Positions 24,128 to 33,197 of a stretch of DNA of 33,197 nt are shown one piece after another. Both the position numbers and the translations under genes were made by a program. This DNA is from CAZIVE01 sp964542435. Its GTDB lineage: Bacteria > Bacteroidota > Bacteroidia > Bacteroidales > Tannerellaceae. Position 1 is the stretch's first letter, and every line of letters begins with the position of its first letter. The notes under the pieces were generated by a model. It saw only the letters and a program-made list of their open reading frames with translations. It was not told the DNA's origin and searched no databases. The stretch covers positions 1 through 33,197 of the forward strand of contig CAZIVE010000021.1 of assembly GCA_964542435.1 (NCBI GenBank), in the 5' to 3' direction.

Positions 24128-24149
24128 TGAATCAGAGTTTATTTCTCGT

Positions 24150-25250
24150 CTATTTCTTTCCGGAAAGATCATTAAGGAAGAGGTCGATCATGCGTTTGGC
24201 AGCGACAAAAGAACTGATCTCATCATTGAGTACCTTTTTCTCTGTGTTTTCAAGCTGACCCACAACTGCAGGATTGTTGTAGAATATGTCGCGCAGAGAA
24301 TCATTGATACTTTCATACATCCAATATTTTGCTTGCTCGTTGCGCTTGTAATTGAAGAACCCATTATCCTTGGTGAACTTGATGTATTCATCGATCATGT
24401 CCCAAATTTCCTTGATACCTAAGTTATAATAACCGGAGTAGGTGAGGACTTTGGGCGTCCATCCTGATTCTGTGGGCGGGAAGAGATGCAGTGCATTACG
24501 GAATTCTGCCGCGGCAAGCTTGGCTTTCTCTATGTTATCGCCGTCGGCTTTGTTGATGATGATGCCGTCGGCCATCTCCATGATACCGCGTTTGATTCCT
24601 TGAAGTTCGTCGCCTGTACCTGCGAGTTGGATCAAGAGGAAGAAGTCCACCATGGAGTGAACAGCTGTCTCACTTTGTCCAACGCCGACTGTTTCAACGA
24701 AGACTGTGTCGAATCCTGCTGCTTCGCAGAGGACGATGGTTTCACGAGTCTTGCGGGCAACACCTCCCAGCGAACCTGCCGTTGGTGAAGGACGAATGAA
24801 CGCACTCTTTTCTCTCGACAGTGCTTCCATACGTGTTTTGTCGCCAAGGATACTGCCTTTGCTGATTTCACTACTTGGATCGATGGCCAGCACAGCCAGT
24901 TTGTGTCCTTGCTTTATGAGATGCATGCCGAAGACATCGATGGATGTACTTTTTCCGGCACCGGGAACGCCTGTTATACCAATGCGCATGGATTTTCCTG
25001 CATAGGGAAGACATTTCTCAATGATTTCCTGGGCAATCGCCTGATGGTCATGCCGAGAACTTTCAACCAGAGTGACGGCTTGGCTCAGTACGGTGATGTC
25101 GCCTTTCAGTATCCCTTCCACAAATTCTGCCGGCGTGTATTGTCTTCGTTGAATTCGTTTCTTGATATATGGATTGACTGTGGGTACGTCGGCAACGCCG
25201 GAATTAACTTTAAGCCCTTTATAAATGTCCTCGTTTTCAGGATGTTCCAT
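24150..25250 (-). CDS. meaB: MeaB-type GTPase (methylmalonyl-CoA mutase chaperone)
   Basis: A 366-residue G3E-family GTPase that loads and protects the cobalamin enzyme methylmalonyl-CoA mutase. Walker A is in GITGVPGAGKST, then AIDPSSEISKGSILGDKTRM, FIRPSPTAGSLGGVARKTRE, the ETVGVGQSE switch and NKADGDN (base-specificity). An N-terminal helical arm and a C-terminal dimerisation arm flank the G domain. Its usual partner genes mutA/mutB are not in this window. It sits 20 bases after a DUF1573 gene, so it is probably the last gene of that operon, without an obvious functional link. Confidence 0.92.
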   Translation of the reverse strand: MEHPENEDIYKGLKVNSGVADVPTVNPYIKKRIQRRQYTPAEFVEGILKGDITVLSQAVTLVESSRHDHQAIAQEIIEKCLPYAGKSMRIGITGVPGAGKSTSIDVFGMHLIKQGHKLAVLAIDPSSEISKGSILGDKTRMEALSREKSAFIRPSPTAGSLGGVARKTRETIVLCEAAGFDTVFVETVGVGQSETAVHSMVDFFLLIQLAGTGDELQGIKRGIMEMADGIIINKADGDNIEKAKLAAAEFRNALHLFPPTESGWTPKVLTYSGYYNLGIKEIWDMIDEYIKFTKDNGFFNYKRNEQAKYWMYESINDSLRDIFYNNPAVVGQLENTEKKVLNDEISSFVAAKRMIDLFLNDLSGKK

Positions 25251-25270
25251 GAGTACTGTGTTGATTGTAG

Positions 25271-26371
25271 TTATTTATATCCGGTCACCTTGATGAGTCT
25301 GATCGGTCCATTCGGATCGTTGCAGACCACATTGACAAGCGTTTCCAGTCTGTTTTTAATTTCGTTCGGGCGGATCGAAACTTTGATCGTCGCTTTCTGT
25401 CTCGGTCTCAGTTCCTTTTTCATACCGCTGATCTCAACGCTTGGGTCGTCGCAGGTGATGCTGTAGATGGTCAAGTTCGATTTGCCGGCATTGGTGATGT
25501 CGAAAGTTCCGGTAAGTTTGCCTTTCTTGACAGACTTGCTGCCATCACTCAGATTGCCAAACTCCAGCAGCGTCCCTGAAAGCTGTGCCACGGGAGCCTC
25601 TGCTTTATCAGATGAAGAGAGTTTGCTGAAGTTGTCAATAATATTGGCTCTGACTTCAATCTTTCCTGTGACTTCTCTTTGTCCGATGGCTTTAACGATC
25701 AAATCGATATCTTCTCCGACACGTCCTTTCTTCTTGGCTGCGCGTGCGCTCATCAAGAGATCAATCTCTCCCGTCTCATGGGAAGTGATTGTCTTCGGAT
25801 GGAAGGTTACGCTCAGATAGTCGGGCACTTTGCCGACGCTCAAGGAAAGAGGAACGTTCCCGCTATTGTTGATAGCGATTTTTTCAACTAGCATCTCTTC
25901 CTGATGAATACTGCTGAAGAGAACCTTTTTGGTGTCCATCTTCAGGTTTCCGATGGAATAGGGATAGTTGATGATGATGTCAGCAACTTTAGCGGAGACA
26001 TCGCCTTTGATTGCAAGATTGTAAGAACCCTTCTTAGCATTACTGAAAATGGAGACGGTTTTATAAAACGGTCCCGGGCGACCTTTCGGATTGTAGGTGA
26101 TCTTTACTTCACCGGTTCCTCCGCCCGGAATAGGTTCTTTCGTCCATTCCGGTTGTGTGCAGCCGCACGAAGCCGTGATCCGGTTTATGACTAGCGGTGC
26201 ATTTCCCGTATTCTTGATGACGAACACATGACTCGCCAATCCGTCAGCTTCAGCAATATTGCCAAAGTTGAACACCAGTTCGTCTGTCGATATCTGTGGC
26301 GCCTTCTGAGCTGCGATAGAAGTGGCGAATAGAAGCGAAACAGCGAGCAATATGTTTCTAATTTTCAGCAT
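25271..26371 (-). CDS. DUF1573-domain secreted protein, three Ig-like domains
   Basis: A 366-residue exported protein with a signal peptide (LKIRNILLAVSLLFATSIAAQ). The first domain (about 25-125) is a clear DUF1573 domain with the signature ASCGCTQPEWTKEPIPGG and GRPGPF. A second and third beta-rich domain (about 130-245 and 255-365) keep the NxGN/ITNAG pattern but lack the Cys-Gly-Cys. The function of DUF1573 proteins is not known; their fold resembles Ig-like cell-surface modules. It follows a small DUF1573 gene after 20 bases and precedes meaB. Confidence 0.85.
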   Translation of the reverse strand: MLKIRNILLAVSLLFATSIAAQKAPQISTDELVFNFGNIAEADGLASHVFVIKNTGNAPLVINRITASCGCTQPEWTKEPIPGGGTGEVKITYNPKGRPGPFYKTVSIFSNAKKGSYNLAIKGDVSAKVADIIINYPYSIGNLKMDTKKVLFSSIHQEEMLVEKIAINNSGNVPLSLSVGKVPDYLSVTFHPKTITSHETGEIDLLMSARAAKKKGRVGEDIDLIVKAIGQREVTGKIEVRANIIDNFSKLSSSDKAEAPVAQLSGTLLEFGNLSDGSKSVKKGKLTGTFDITNAGKSNLTIYSITCDDPSVEISGMKKELRPRQKATIKVSIRPNEIKNRLETLVNVVCNDPNGPIRLIKVTGYK

Positions 26372-26391
26372 GCCGTTATGAGTTAGTAAAC

Positions 26392-26775
26392 CTATTTTAC
26401 CTCTCCTCGGATGGTTAAAACAAAGCTTCCGCTTCTGCCGTTGCTATAGACAGAGATTGTCTTTGCAAACGGACCCGGACGACCTTCCGGATTGAATGTA
26501 ACCTTCACCTGACCTGTCTTACCGGGAGCGATCGGCTCTTTGGTCCATTCAGGAGTTGTACAACCGCAAGAAGCTATGACTCGTGTCATGACGAGAGGCA
26601 TAGTGCCATCGTTCTTGATGACGAAAACATGCGTAACTTTTCCAGCTGATTCCTTTATTACTCCGAAATCATGCATTGCATTTTCTGCTGAAATGATAGC
26701 TCTCTGTTGATCCTGAGCCATGCTGAAACCTGTTGTCAGGAGAAGAGCCATTAAAAGAAAAACAACTTTTTTCAT
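26392..26775 (-). CDS. Small DUF1573-domain secreted protein
   Basis: A 127-residue protein with a signal peptide (KKVVFLLMALLLTTGFSMAQ) and a single DUF1573 domain. Its signature ASCGCTTPEWTKEPIAPG, GRPGPFAKT and SNGRSGSFVLTIRGEVK match the first domain of the next gene residue for residue over long stretches, so the two are tandem paralogues. No lipobox is visible. It heads the three-gene operon with the large DUF1573 gene and meaB. Confidence 0.88.
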   Translation of the reverse strand: MKKVVFLLMALLLTTGFSMAQDQQRAIISAENAMHDFGVIKESAGKVTHVFVIKNDGTMPLVMTRVIASCGCTTPEWTKEPIAPGKTGQVKVTFNPEGRPGPFAKTISVYSNGRSGSFVLTIRGEVK

Positions 26776-26877
26776 TTTTACTTTGAGTTATATTTATCCA
26801 AACAAAATGTTAGATAGCGCATCCATTGTAAGGTTTAATAGATTCTACAAGCAGAATACCACTATCTGTAATTTCGT

Positions 26878-26886
26878 GCAAAGATA
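26878..26886 (-). promoter_or_regulatory. -7 element before the DUF1573 operon
   Basis: On the minus strand TATCTTTGC at 26886-26878 is a strong -7 element; the -33 is not clear. It lies 20 bases past the stop of the large gene upstream and gives a leader of about 95 bases. Confidence 0.6.
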
Positions 26887-26905
26887 CTTATTCAAACGTT
26901 TCATA

Positions 26906-29900
26906 TTATTTTAAAACCGTTAATTTATTCGATTCCGTATGAGAGACAAATTCGGGAGCGTAAAGACATTGGATGGTGCTGAGGCCGCCGGCATATTCTC
27001 CGTCACGAACCACATACGCCGGATATTCCAAGACGAATGTTCCTTTGGGAAGTGTTTCGAAGAAATATTGTTCGGAAACATCCTTAGCGGAATGATAATA
27101 GAAGACGCCATCCCGATATTGCATTCCTGATAGCTGATCGACAGCTTCCATGCATCCGGCATGAAGATCTTTGAGGAATACGTAGTTCATATCCCGATCG
27201 GTACGGACGATGAGCCGGACGACCAGTTTATCTCCAACCTTCAAGGATCTTTCGTTGGAGACAGGCGTTAGCTGAATCTCCTTGCCGTTGTTGGTCTCTA
27301 CAAAGAACTTCTTCTCTACATTCAAGACGCCGTTCGACTTTTCAACCTTATCGATACTAGTGAAATATTGGTTGTAAACAGCACCCCAAGTCGGCGATGT
27401 GCCCTCTTTCTTGAGGGAGAGATGCGATTGTGCCGTGTTCGTTGGAATCGTTGTCTTCAGATATCCGGTTGCTATCTCGCCATCGGAAGTGCTGTAACTT
27501 TTGTTGCCGTAAGTGGCGACACATTGGTTGTTCTCTCCAAGCCAGTTACTGCCGGTAAGCAGGAGGGAATAGATCGCATCCACATTTTCTATGCTGCTGT
27601 TCCAGTCTTGCGTACGTTTCTGATTGAGCAGCCACTGCTTCATGCTATTGGTGCGTTTCGTGTCAGGTCTGATCTCCTGGAAAGCATCCATCAGCATACA
27701 ATGGACATCGATGGGAGAGACGAAGAAGTTGTTATCGAAACGGTTGTTTGCCCAGTACATTCCCATTTCGTCAGATTGTGTAGCCGTCTTCATCAGCCAG
27801 TCGAGAATGTTGGATGCTATATTCTCTTTTCCGATGTGATGCATCAGAATAGCCGTCATACCTTTATTATATAGATCCTGCTTTTCCCATTTCTGAGCCT
27901 GTTCGGTGAAGAAGCGGACGGGTTCTCTCAACTCATTGCTGTATTTGAGTTCGGGATAGAAGCTGCGCAAATAGAGATATTCAAGTTCGAAGTCTGACAC
28001 GATATAATTCTTGTTGAGCGACTTTTCTTTCTTTAGGTTCTCATAATCCTTGAGGATACTTTTGTCGAGGAAGGCGAACGCATTGTTTACCATCTGCGTC
28101 TCTTCATCATTCAACTTCATTGCATTCAGATGGACCAGGTGTGTAAAGAGATCCACGGCGTAAAGTGTGATGTAGTCGCTTGATGGAAATCCCTTGAACC
28201 AGCTGAATCCGCCGTCTTCCTCCTGATGGTCTTTCAGATGTTGGAAAGAGGAACTTCTCAGATTGGCTCCGCGATTCAGGTCGAAGAGGAGAGAGAGACG
28301 CTGTTTCTGTTCTGTTTCGTTCAGTGCTTCCATCACCCAAGGTGTCTCTTGCAGGAGAATTTGTTTCAGTTCATCGTTCTTCTGCAGATTGGAATAGAGT
28401 GTAGAAGCGGTGCCGCCTTGAGCCGTCCAGACATCAATGATCTTCTTGATTTGAGGATTCGATTGTGCGATGTGAGCTGACAATGTGTTGCTGAAGAACA
28501 CATTGAGCCAGGAAACGACGTCATCGTAAGAAGGCTCGGCAAGAGTCGGAAGTGCTTGGACAGCGTACCAGATCGGATTGGCAGTCATCTCCAGTGTCAG
28601 ACGGAAAGGCGTTCGGCCCTCGCTATTGTTCCAGCTGATCTGTTTCTCTCCCGGTTCTGCAAAGAAGAAGGGCGTACTTTCCGTGATGAGCAGTTGGTTG
28701 GAGAGAATGGGAAGCAGGTGCTGTTCGCCATCACTGCCTTCGTTCGTTTCAGCGATGATGCGGCAACCAACCAGTCCGTTGCAATCCGGTACATCTATGT
28801 CCCAAGACAATGCGATTGTACTGTCTGCGTCAAGTGTAAAGGATTGGGACATCGGATAACCCTTCAATAACGTGTCCGTAGTCGGATCGAACAATTCGAG
28901 GCGAGCCTTCCCGTTCAGATTATCCTTACTCTGATTGATAACCTGACTATGAATGGACACTTTATCGCCCAGTCTTAAGAAACGAGGCAGAGAAGGAACA
29001 ACCATCAACGGTTTGCTTGTAATGATCTGTTCCGTAAGCATGCCGTGTTTGAGTCCTTTTGTATGAGCTAAAGCCTGTAACTTCCAGGTGGTATTGCTTT
29101 CGGGCATTGTAAACTGCATAGAAAGTCCACCTTGTTTGTCGGTAAGCAATGTGGGGAAGAAGAAGGCCGTCTCGTTGAAGTTCTCACGAAGCTGAGGTTT
29201 CCCTTGACTTGCCTGTGGAATATTTTCATTTGCTGTTGGAGCCTGTATGTCATTGCCTGTTGACAACTCTTTCGCCATCATAGGAGCTGCGGCCATGACC
29301 ATGTCGGTTTCTTCAATCGCGGCATCCGATTTGGTCAACATCATATTCTTTGCAGAACGCAGCATCGGGACATAGCGATGGCTTCTTCCAAGAGAGCTTA
29401 AGGCATCTTCCCAGTTCAGATCGCCGAATTTGTATTCCGGCACGTCAGTCCAGGATATTTCGACACTGCTATTGTCTTGCGTCTCGTTTGCATAATTGCC
29501 TTTGTTGAAGCGTGGTGCACTCAGCACGATGCCTTTGTCAGGATAGAACGACCAGTTGAAAGGATCGATCTGATCGAGGGATGCGTCGTACAGACCAGCC
29601 AGAACTTCGGCATTGACTGCCGCAGAGTCGGAATCGAGAATGCGGAATGTCCAAGTCTCTTTGCTTCCAGGAAGAAGATGATCCCGGAATGTTATCGGTG
29701 TGATACTTAGATTCATGTTGGGAAGAGCATGCTTGATATCCACCGTCTCGTTATAAAATTTCCCCTCTTTCATGAAGGTGAACGAAGCCACAATGCCGTC
29801 TCCATATTCTTTCTTAAATGGGATGAGGAAACGTCTGTTTTCATTGTTCAATTTGATCAGTTCCCGATGAATGAGCTTTGAATCCTGGAACAGTTCGTAT

Positions 29901-32563
29901 AATATATAGGTGTTGTCATAAGAGGTTCCGAAAGTAAAGTCCGCATCTTCACCATATTGGCAGACGGTCTTGTTCTTCAGCACCCATGTTTCCTTAAATA
30001 CAGGAGGACATTTGTCGTTTTTACTGTAAAGAACGAAATCCTGTTGTCCGTTGACATCTCTGCCTTTGCTGTCGAGTGCATTCATCTTGATACGATAACG
30101 TCCGGACGGTAGCGAGGAGAAGATTTTGCTTGAGAGCTTTTCTCCTGAAACGAACGAACCTTTTGCAACCGTTGCACCTTCCTGATACTTTGTCTCTTCC
30201 TCAGGTCTCTGATCGTTCAACGGACGGTCCGACAGTTTGACGATCGTGAATGATCCCTTTGTCTGAACCGGTTGATTGTTGAGGTTATGAGTCTCAATGC
30301 TGACCTGCACGTTCTCTTTGTCCATCTGATCGGTGATTGAACTGGTGATTACGAGACTGGCATCGCCCACGGAAAATAATGAAGTGGCCTCTTGTGATTC
30401 CCCTTTGCTGTCGGTTATCGTGGCTGTGATTTCGTATGACTGATAATGCCTGTGGAAAAAGGAATTCTGACTTTCTTCTATCGAGGGATGGAAAGAGAAC
30501 GAGAAGGATCCGTCGGCTGCGATTGCAGACTCACCTTCAGCCACCTGCCGTTCAGAGAAAGAAGTGTTCATAAAGCGATAGTAGAACCACAACGGACGGC
30601 AGGTGATATGCCATTTGACATTCCCGCTTTTCAGTGTGATTCCCGAGAAGGTCTTGGCTGAACCTTTGATCGTGACATTGTCACCAAAGGCTACATCTTC
30701 CTTGACAGGATCGATCTCCGCATAGAATGAAGGACGTTTATATTCTTCCACTCGAATGCCACAGTTCGCTCCTTGCGTAGAGAGTGAGAAACGGCCGCTC
30801 AGTACCTCTTTGGGCAACTTGAACTCACCGTTGAACGATCCGAAGGCGTTTGTCTTTACCTTAAGGTTTGAAATCTCTTTCCCGTTTGGGTCGCGGAATG
30901 AGATCGTATATTCTTTTCCTGTAAGGGCATAACTTGTATCCGTTTCACTGACAAAAGCCAAGCCTTTGAAAAAGACTGTTTGTCCCGGACGGTAAAGTCC
31001 ACGATCGGTGAAAAGGGAAAGTCGTGCCTCTTGGTTGAGATGCAGTTCTCCTCTCTGATAATAGAAATAGGTGCGGCTCAGCATCGATGCTGTGTCGTTG
31101 GGAAGCGATACATGATAGGCCGATATCTTCCTGTCGGCAGGAATCAGAGCTAATCCATTCTCATCAGTCTTAGTCTTTCCTATCAGTTTCAGATCGTTGG
31201 AAGAGGTTCCATAATAAGCTATTTCTGCTTTGGAAACAGGCTTTCCGGAGAGGAAATCAGTGACGAAGATCTCCTTCTTCCCATTTAGCATGTTCCTGTC
31301 AGCCGATGCAAGACGACTGACGCTAAAGATCGAGGAGGTCATCATCTTTGTGCCCGGAACACTCACAAAACATTCGTAGAGTCCGGGTTCCAATGAATTC
31401 ATCTCTATCAGGCTGTCAGAAAATGAAAATGTATTCTTGTTGTTCAGACTGAAGCTTTTCTCTTCTACCAATTTCCCTCTTGACAACGCATTAGATCGAT
31501 TGTCATAACCTCTTGAAGCCATCTTAACAAGGTCCTTGTGGCTATTATAGATCTGAATCTTTATCTGTTTGGTGTTTCGATAGTTTACACGAACCTTGAC
31601 ATTCTTTCCCGGATAAGTGGTGTTGGTGAGCTTGATATTGATGGAAGGTTGTTCCGTATCGTTGCGGAAATTTGTCAGTCTTCCGATCCGTCCGTAGTGC
31701 GGATAAAGACGACAACCCTCTTCGCAGATGCTGAGTTGTCGGGCGGTGAGAGCATCTCGGTCTGCACCTTCCAGATCTTTCATCTGATCCATCAGATCAA
31801 CCTGTGCAATGCGAATCTCAGTGGAGAAGTCCTTATTTTGGTTCAGCGTCATCAGGCTGTCGAGTGAAGCCATGTACGCATCCATCGAAGCTTTATTGTC
31901 CTGATCGGAATGTTGGAAGTTGAGATGTTCCAGTTGACATAGCAACAGCGCTTTGGAATGATTGACCGAACGGAGATAACCGATGAGTTCGGAATAGATC
32001 TTTTCCGAAGGTTGCATATTCAGAGCCCTATAAGCAAGAAATTCATACAGGGAAGGACGCAAGGCTTCATCATCCTGTCCTGTCACCATGATCTCCTTCC
32101 ATTTTGCCGCTGGTGTCTGTTGCAGCAGGGCTGCCGGTTTCAAAGAGGCTTCCAGTTCCTTTTCAATCGTATCTTTGAAAATGTTTTTCGTCCACTCCCG
32201 AATATCCTCCGGAATGTAGTTGTTCAAGTCGGTGCGGCCGTTGATATCCCAGCTGTGACTGTCGTAATAATAATCATACATCTGGGCCGTCATGGAATGA
32301 AGAATGGCTGCTTCAACAGAATCTTTGCTGTTTTGGGCTGCCTTTTCCGTCTCTTTGATGATTTCGGGCAATTGCTCATCATCTTTTTCGAGAGCCTCTT
32401 TCATCTTTAGTATCCTTTCTTTTATGGTATTTGTAGGTTTCTTTTCAAAAACGGAAGAGATCAAAGCGCCTGTCTTTCGTGCCAAAGCAGGGTTGGCAAC
32501 CATGATGGTAAGCGCGAAAAGGCTTACGGCCAATAGGATAATGAAGCTCCATTTCTTTTTCAT
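26906..32563 (-). CDS. Alpha-2-macroglobulin-family protein, thioester motif absent
   Basis: A very large (1885-residue) exported protein. A basic N-terminus with one hydrophobic stretch (KKKWSFIILLAVSLFALTIMV) is a signal peptide or membrane anchor; there is no lipobox Cys. An MG2-type domain is seen near residues 515-535 (FTDRGLYRPGQTVFFKG) and an alpha-2-macroglobulin domain near 1130-1165 (TMPESNTTWKLQALAHTKG). The helical TED-like region near 1340 reads LPTLAEPSYDDVVSWLN, where thioester members have a Cys-x-Glu-Gln motif; it is lost here. Bacterial relatives are thought to trap attacking proteases in the periplasm. Without the thioester, a non-covalent or structural role is inferred. 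A 200-residue N-terminal helical region has no match I know. Confidence 0.87.
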   Translation of the reverse strand: MKKKWSFIILLAVSLFALTIMVANPALARKTGALISSVFEKKPTNTIKERILKMKEALEKDDEQLPEIIKETEKAAQNSKDSVEAAILHSMTAQMYDYYYDSHSWDINGRTDLNNYIPEDIREWTKNIFKDTIEKELEASLKPAALLQQTPAAKWKEIMVTGQDDEALRPSLYEFLAYRALNMQPSEKIYSELIGYLRSVNHSKALLLCQLEHLNFQHSDQDNKASMDAYMASLDSLMTLNQNKDFSTEIRIAQVDLMDQMKDLEGADRDALTARQLSICEEGCRLYPHYGRIGRLTNFRNDTEQPSINIKLTNTTYPGKNVKVRVNYRNTKQIKIQIYNSHKDLVKMASRGYDNRSNALSRGKLVEEKSFSLNNKNTFSFSDSLIEMNSLEPGLYECFVSVPGTKMMTSSIFSVSRLASADRNMLNGKKEIFVTDFLSGKPVSKAEIAYYGTSSNDLKLIGKTKTDENGLALIPADRKISAYHVSLPNDTASMLSRTYFYYQRGELHLNQEARLSLFTDRGLYRPGQTVFFKGLAFVSETDTSYALTGKEYTISFRDPNGKEISNLKVKTNAFGSFNGEFKLPKEVLSGRFSLSTQGANCGIRVEEYKRPSFYAEIDPVKEDVAFGDNVTIKGSAKTFSGITLKSGNVKWHITCRPLWFYYRFMNTSFSERQVAEGESAIAADGSFSFSFHPSIEESQNSFFHRHYQSYEITATITDSKGESQEATSLFSVGDASLVITSSITDQMDKENVQVSIETHNLNNQPVQTKGSFTIVKLSDRPLNDQRPEEETKYQEGATVAKGSFVSGEKLSSKIFSSLPSGRYRIKMNALDSKGRDVNGQQDFVLYSKNDKCPPVFKETWVLKNKTVCQYGEDADFTFGTSYDNTYILYELFQDSKLIHRELIKLNNENRRFLIPFKKEYGDGIVASFTFMKEGKFYNETVDIKHALPNMNLSITPITFRDHLLPGSKETWTFRILDSDSAAVNAEVLAGLYDASLDQIDPFNWSFYPDKGIVLSAPRFNKGNYANETQDNSSVEISWTDVPEYKFGDLNWEDALSSLGRSHRYVPMLRSAKNMMLTKSDAAIEETDMVMAAAPMMAKELSTGNDIQAPTANENIPQASQGKPQLRENFNETAFFFPTLLTDKQGGLSMQFTMPESNTTWKLQALAHTKGLKHGMLTEQIITSKPLMVVPSLPRFLRLGDKVSIHSQVINQSKDNLNGKARLELFDPTTDTLLKGYPMSQSFTLDADSTIALSWDIDVPDCNGLVGCRIIAETNEGSDGEQHLLPILSNQLLITESTPFFFAEPGEKQISWNNSEGRTPFRLTLEMTANPIWYAVQALPTLAEPSYDDVVSWLNVFFSNTLSAHIAQSNPQIKKIIDVWTAQGGTASTLYSNLQKNDELKQILLQETPWVMEALNETEQKQRLSLLFDLNRGANLRSSSFQHLKDHQEEDGGFSWFKGFPSSDYITLYAVDLFTHLVHLNAMKLNDEETQMVNNAFAFLDKSILKDYENLKKEKSLNKNYIVSDFELEYLYLRSFYPELKYSNELREPVRFFTEQAQKWEKQDLYNKGMTAILMHHIGKENIASNILDWLMKTATQSDEMGMYWANNRFDNNFFVSPIDVHCMLMDAFQEIRPDTKRTNSMKQWLLNQKRTQDWNSSIENVDAIYSLLLTGSNWLGENNQCVATYGNKSYSTSDGEIATGYLKTTIPTNTAQSHLSLKKEGTSPTWGAVYNQYFTSIDKVEKSNGVLNVEKKFFVETNNGKEIQLTPVSNERSLKVGDKLVVRLIVRTDRDMNYVFLKDLHAGCMEAVDQLSGMQYRDGVFYYHSAKDVSEQYFFETLPKGTFVLEYPAYVVRDGEYAGGLSTIQCLYAPEFVSHTESNKLTVLK

Positions 32564-32634
32564 GACGTGATTCTTTTAGTTCATTTAGATATAAGATGAA
32601 AGTGGAGGGCAAAAAGATGTAAAGAATAGGTTAA

Positions 32635-32648
32635 ATTGTTTTAACAAT
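32635..32648. other. Palindrome between folA and the macroglobulin gene
   Basis: ATTGTT and AACAAT form a 6-bp inverted repeat with two bases between, immediately after the folA stop. No promoter -7 box was found in this 85-base gap, so the macroglobulin gene may be read from the folA promoter. Confidence 0.35.
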
Positions 32649-33146
32649 CTATTCCCGTCTTTCAAATGTCTGAAAAGTAAAGGCGTATGGATGGCCTTCC
32701 ATTGTCTCGTGATGTTCTTCCGTCGTCATGCTCCATTGGTTCGGATCGATAGTCGGGAAAAATACATCCGCATCCGGAAACGTTTCGTGGATGCGTGTGA
32801 TGTATAGTCTGTCGGCTTTGTCTATGGTCTGTTCGTAAAGTGTAGCTCCTCCAATGATGAAGATCTCGTCGTCATCTTTGGCCAGTTGAAACGCCTCCTC
32901 GACAGACTTGGCGATGAGGCATCCATCGTACTGGACATGATTTTGTGTTGTGAGAACGATGTTCGTGCGATGGGGCAGTGCGCCTTTGGGTAGTGACTCA
33001 AAGGTCTTCCGTCCCATGATGATGGCATGTCCTGTCGTCAACGATTTGAAATGCTTAAGGTCGGCGGGCAGATGACAAAGCAACTGTTGTCCTTTGCCAA
33101 TTGCCTGGTCGTTCGCCACGGCTGCTATGATGGAAATAATGCTCAT
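32649..33146 (-). CDS. folA: Dihydrofolate reductase
   Basis: A 165-residue enzyme reducing dihydrofolate with NADPH. The pattern IISIIAAVANDQAIGKG, LPADLKHFKSLT (with the catalytic Asp in LPAD), MGRKTFESLP, NIVLT and IIGGATLYEQ is classic for the family. The residue just before the LPAD stretch is Cys-His where E. coli has Trp-Asn. Length is standard. The alpha-2-macroglobulin gene starts 85 bases downstream. The gene upstream is beyond the edge; thyA is common there but not visible. Confidence 0.95.
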   Translation of the reverse strand: MSIISIIAAVANDQAIGKGQQLLCHLPADLKHFKSLTTGHAIIMGRKTFESLPKGALPHRTNIVLTTQNHVQYDGCLIAKSVEEAFQLAKDDDEIFIIGGATLYEQTIDKADRLYITRIHETFPDADVFFPTIDPNQWSMTTEEHHETMEGHPYAFTFQTFERRE

Positions 33147-33197
33147 GTCTCTTTTTGTTTGATGTTTTATACATCTATATATATAGCGTTACACAGC

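Noticed and set aside
24039..24422. 127-codon plus-strand frame near the meaB end
   Set aside because: Mostly antisense to meaB; the part outside the gene is short and has no recognisable domain.

Overview
The window looks like ordinary chromosome from a Bacteroidales bacterium, most like the Porphyromonadaceae/Tannerellaceae side of the order. The evidence is the class-specific promoter form (TTG or TTTG, 18-20 bases, then TAnnTTTGC) seen before several genes, weak Shine-Dalgarno signals, a type IX secretion protein (PorQ), DUF1573 lipid-free secreted proteins, an exbB-exbD-exbD cluster and Bacteroidetes-type TonB. No phage, plasmid, integrase, transposase, toxin or CRISPR array was found. 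I could not assign a species.

Layout. 1-412: no convincing gene. 413-2864 (minus): a DMT-family transporter after the replicative helicase dnaB. 3020-7823 (plus): an M20 peptidase, a DEAD-box RNA helicase with a DbpA-type tail, a methylthioadenosine/SAH-type deaminase and a purine nucleoside phosphorylase. 7841-8154: a promoter and tRNA-Gly, tRNA-Leu, tRNA-Leu. 8155-8731: a gene-free stretch rich in repeats. 8732-8806 (minus): tRNA-Val. 9112-13567 (plus): purB, a pseudouridine synthase with a long low-complexity head, and asnS. 13632-14150 (minus): an Lrp/AsnC regulator. 14151-14735: a second gene-free repeat-bearing stretch. 14736-17077 (minus): exbB, a four-helix membrane protein and two exbD genes, behind tRNA-Ser. 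17394-19983 (minus): tonB, a prenyl diphosphate synthase and tatD. 20172-23901 (plus): porQ, cmk, ispH, pfkA. 24150-26775 (minus): two DUF1573 proteins and meaB. 26906-33146 (minus): folA and a very large alpha-2-macroglobulin-like protein.

How the genes fit together. The deaminase and the phosphorylase 12 bases downstream make a plausible nucleoside-salvage pair. ExbB/ExbD/TonB supply energy to outer-membrane receptors, with TonB encoded about 2.9 kb away. PorQ belongs to the outer-membrane attachment complex of type IX secretion. Most genes are housekeeping.

The least explained material is non-coding: a 22-bp phased array of AACCANGGTT palindromes (8566-8653), interleaved inverted repeats between two imperfect direct repeats (8222-8470), and two GACAACG hairpins (14465-14579). 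Among proteins, the alpha-2-macroglobulin without its thioester motif, the glycine/asparagine/tyrosine-rich head of the pseudouridine synthase and the unnamed membrane protein in the exb cluster stand out. I saw no clear multi-gene system that is new.
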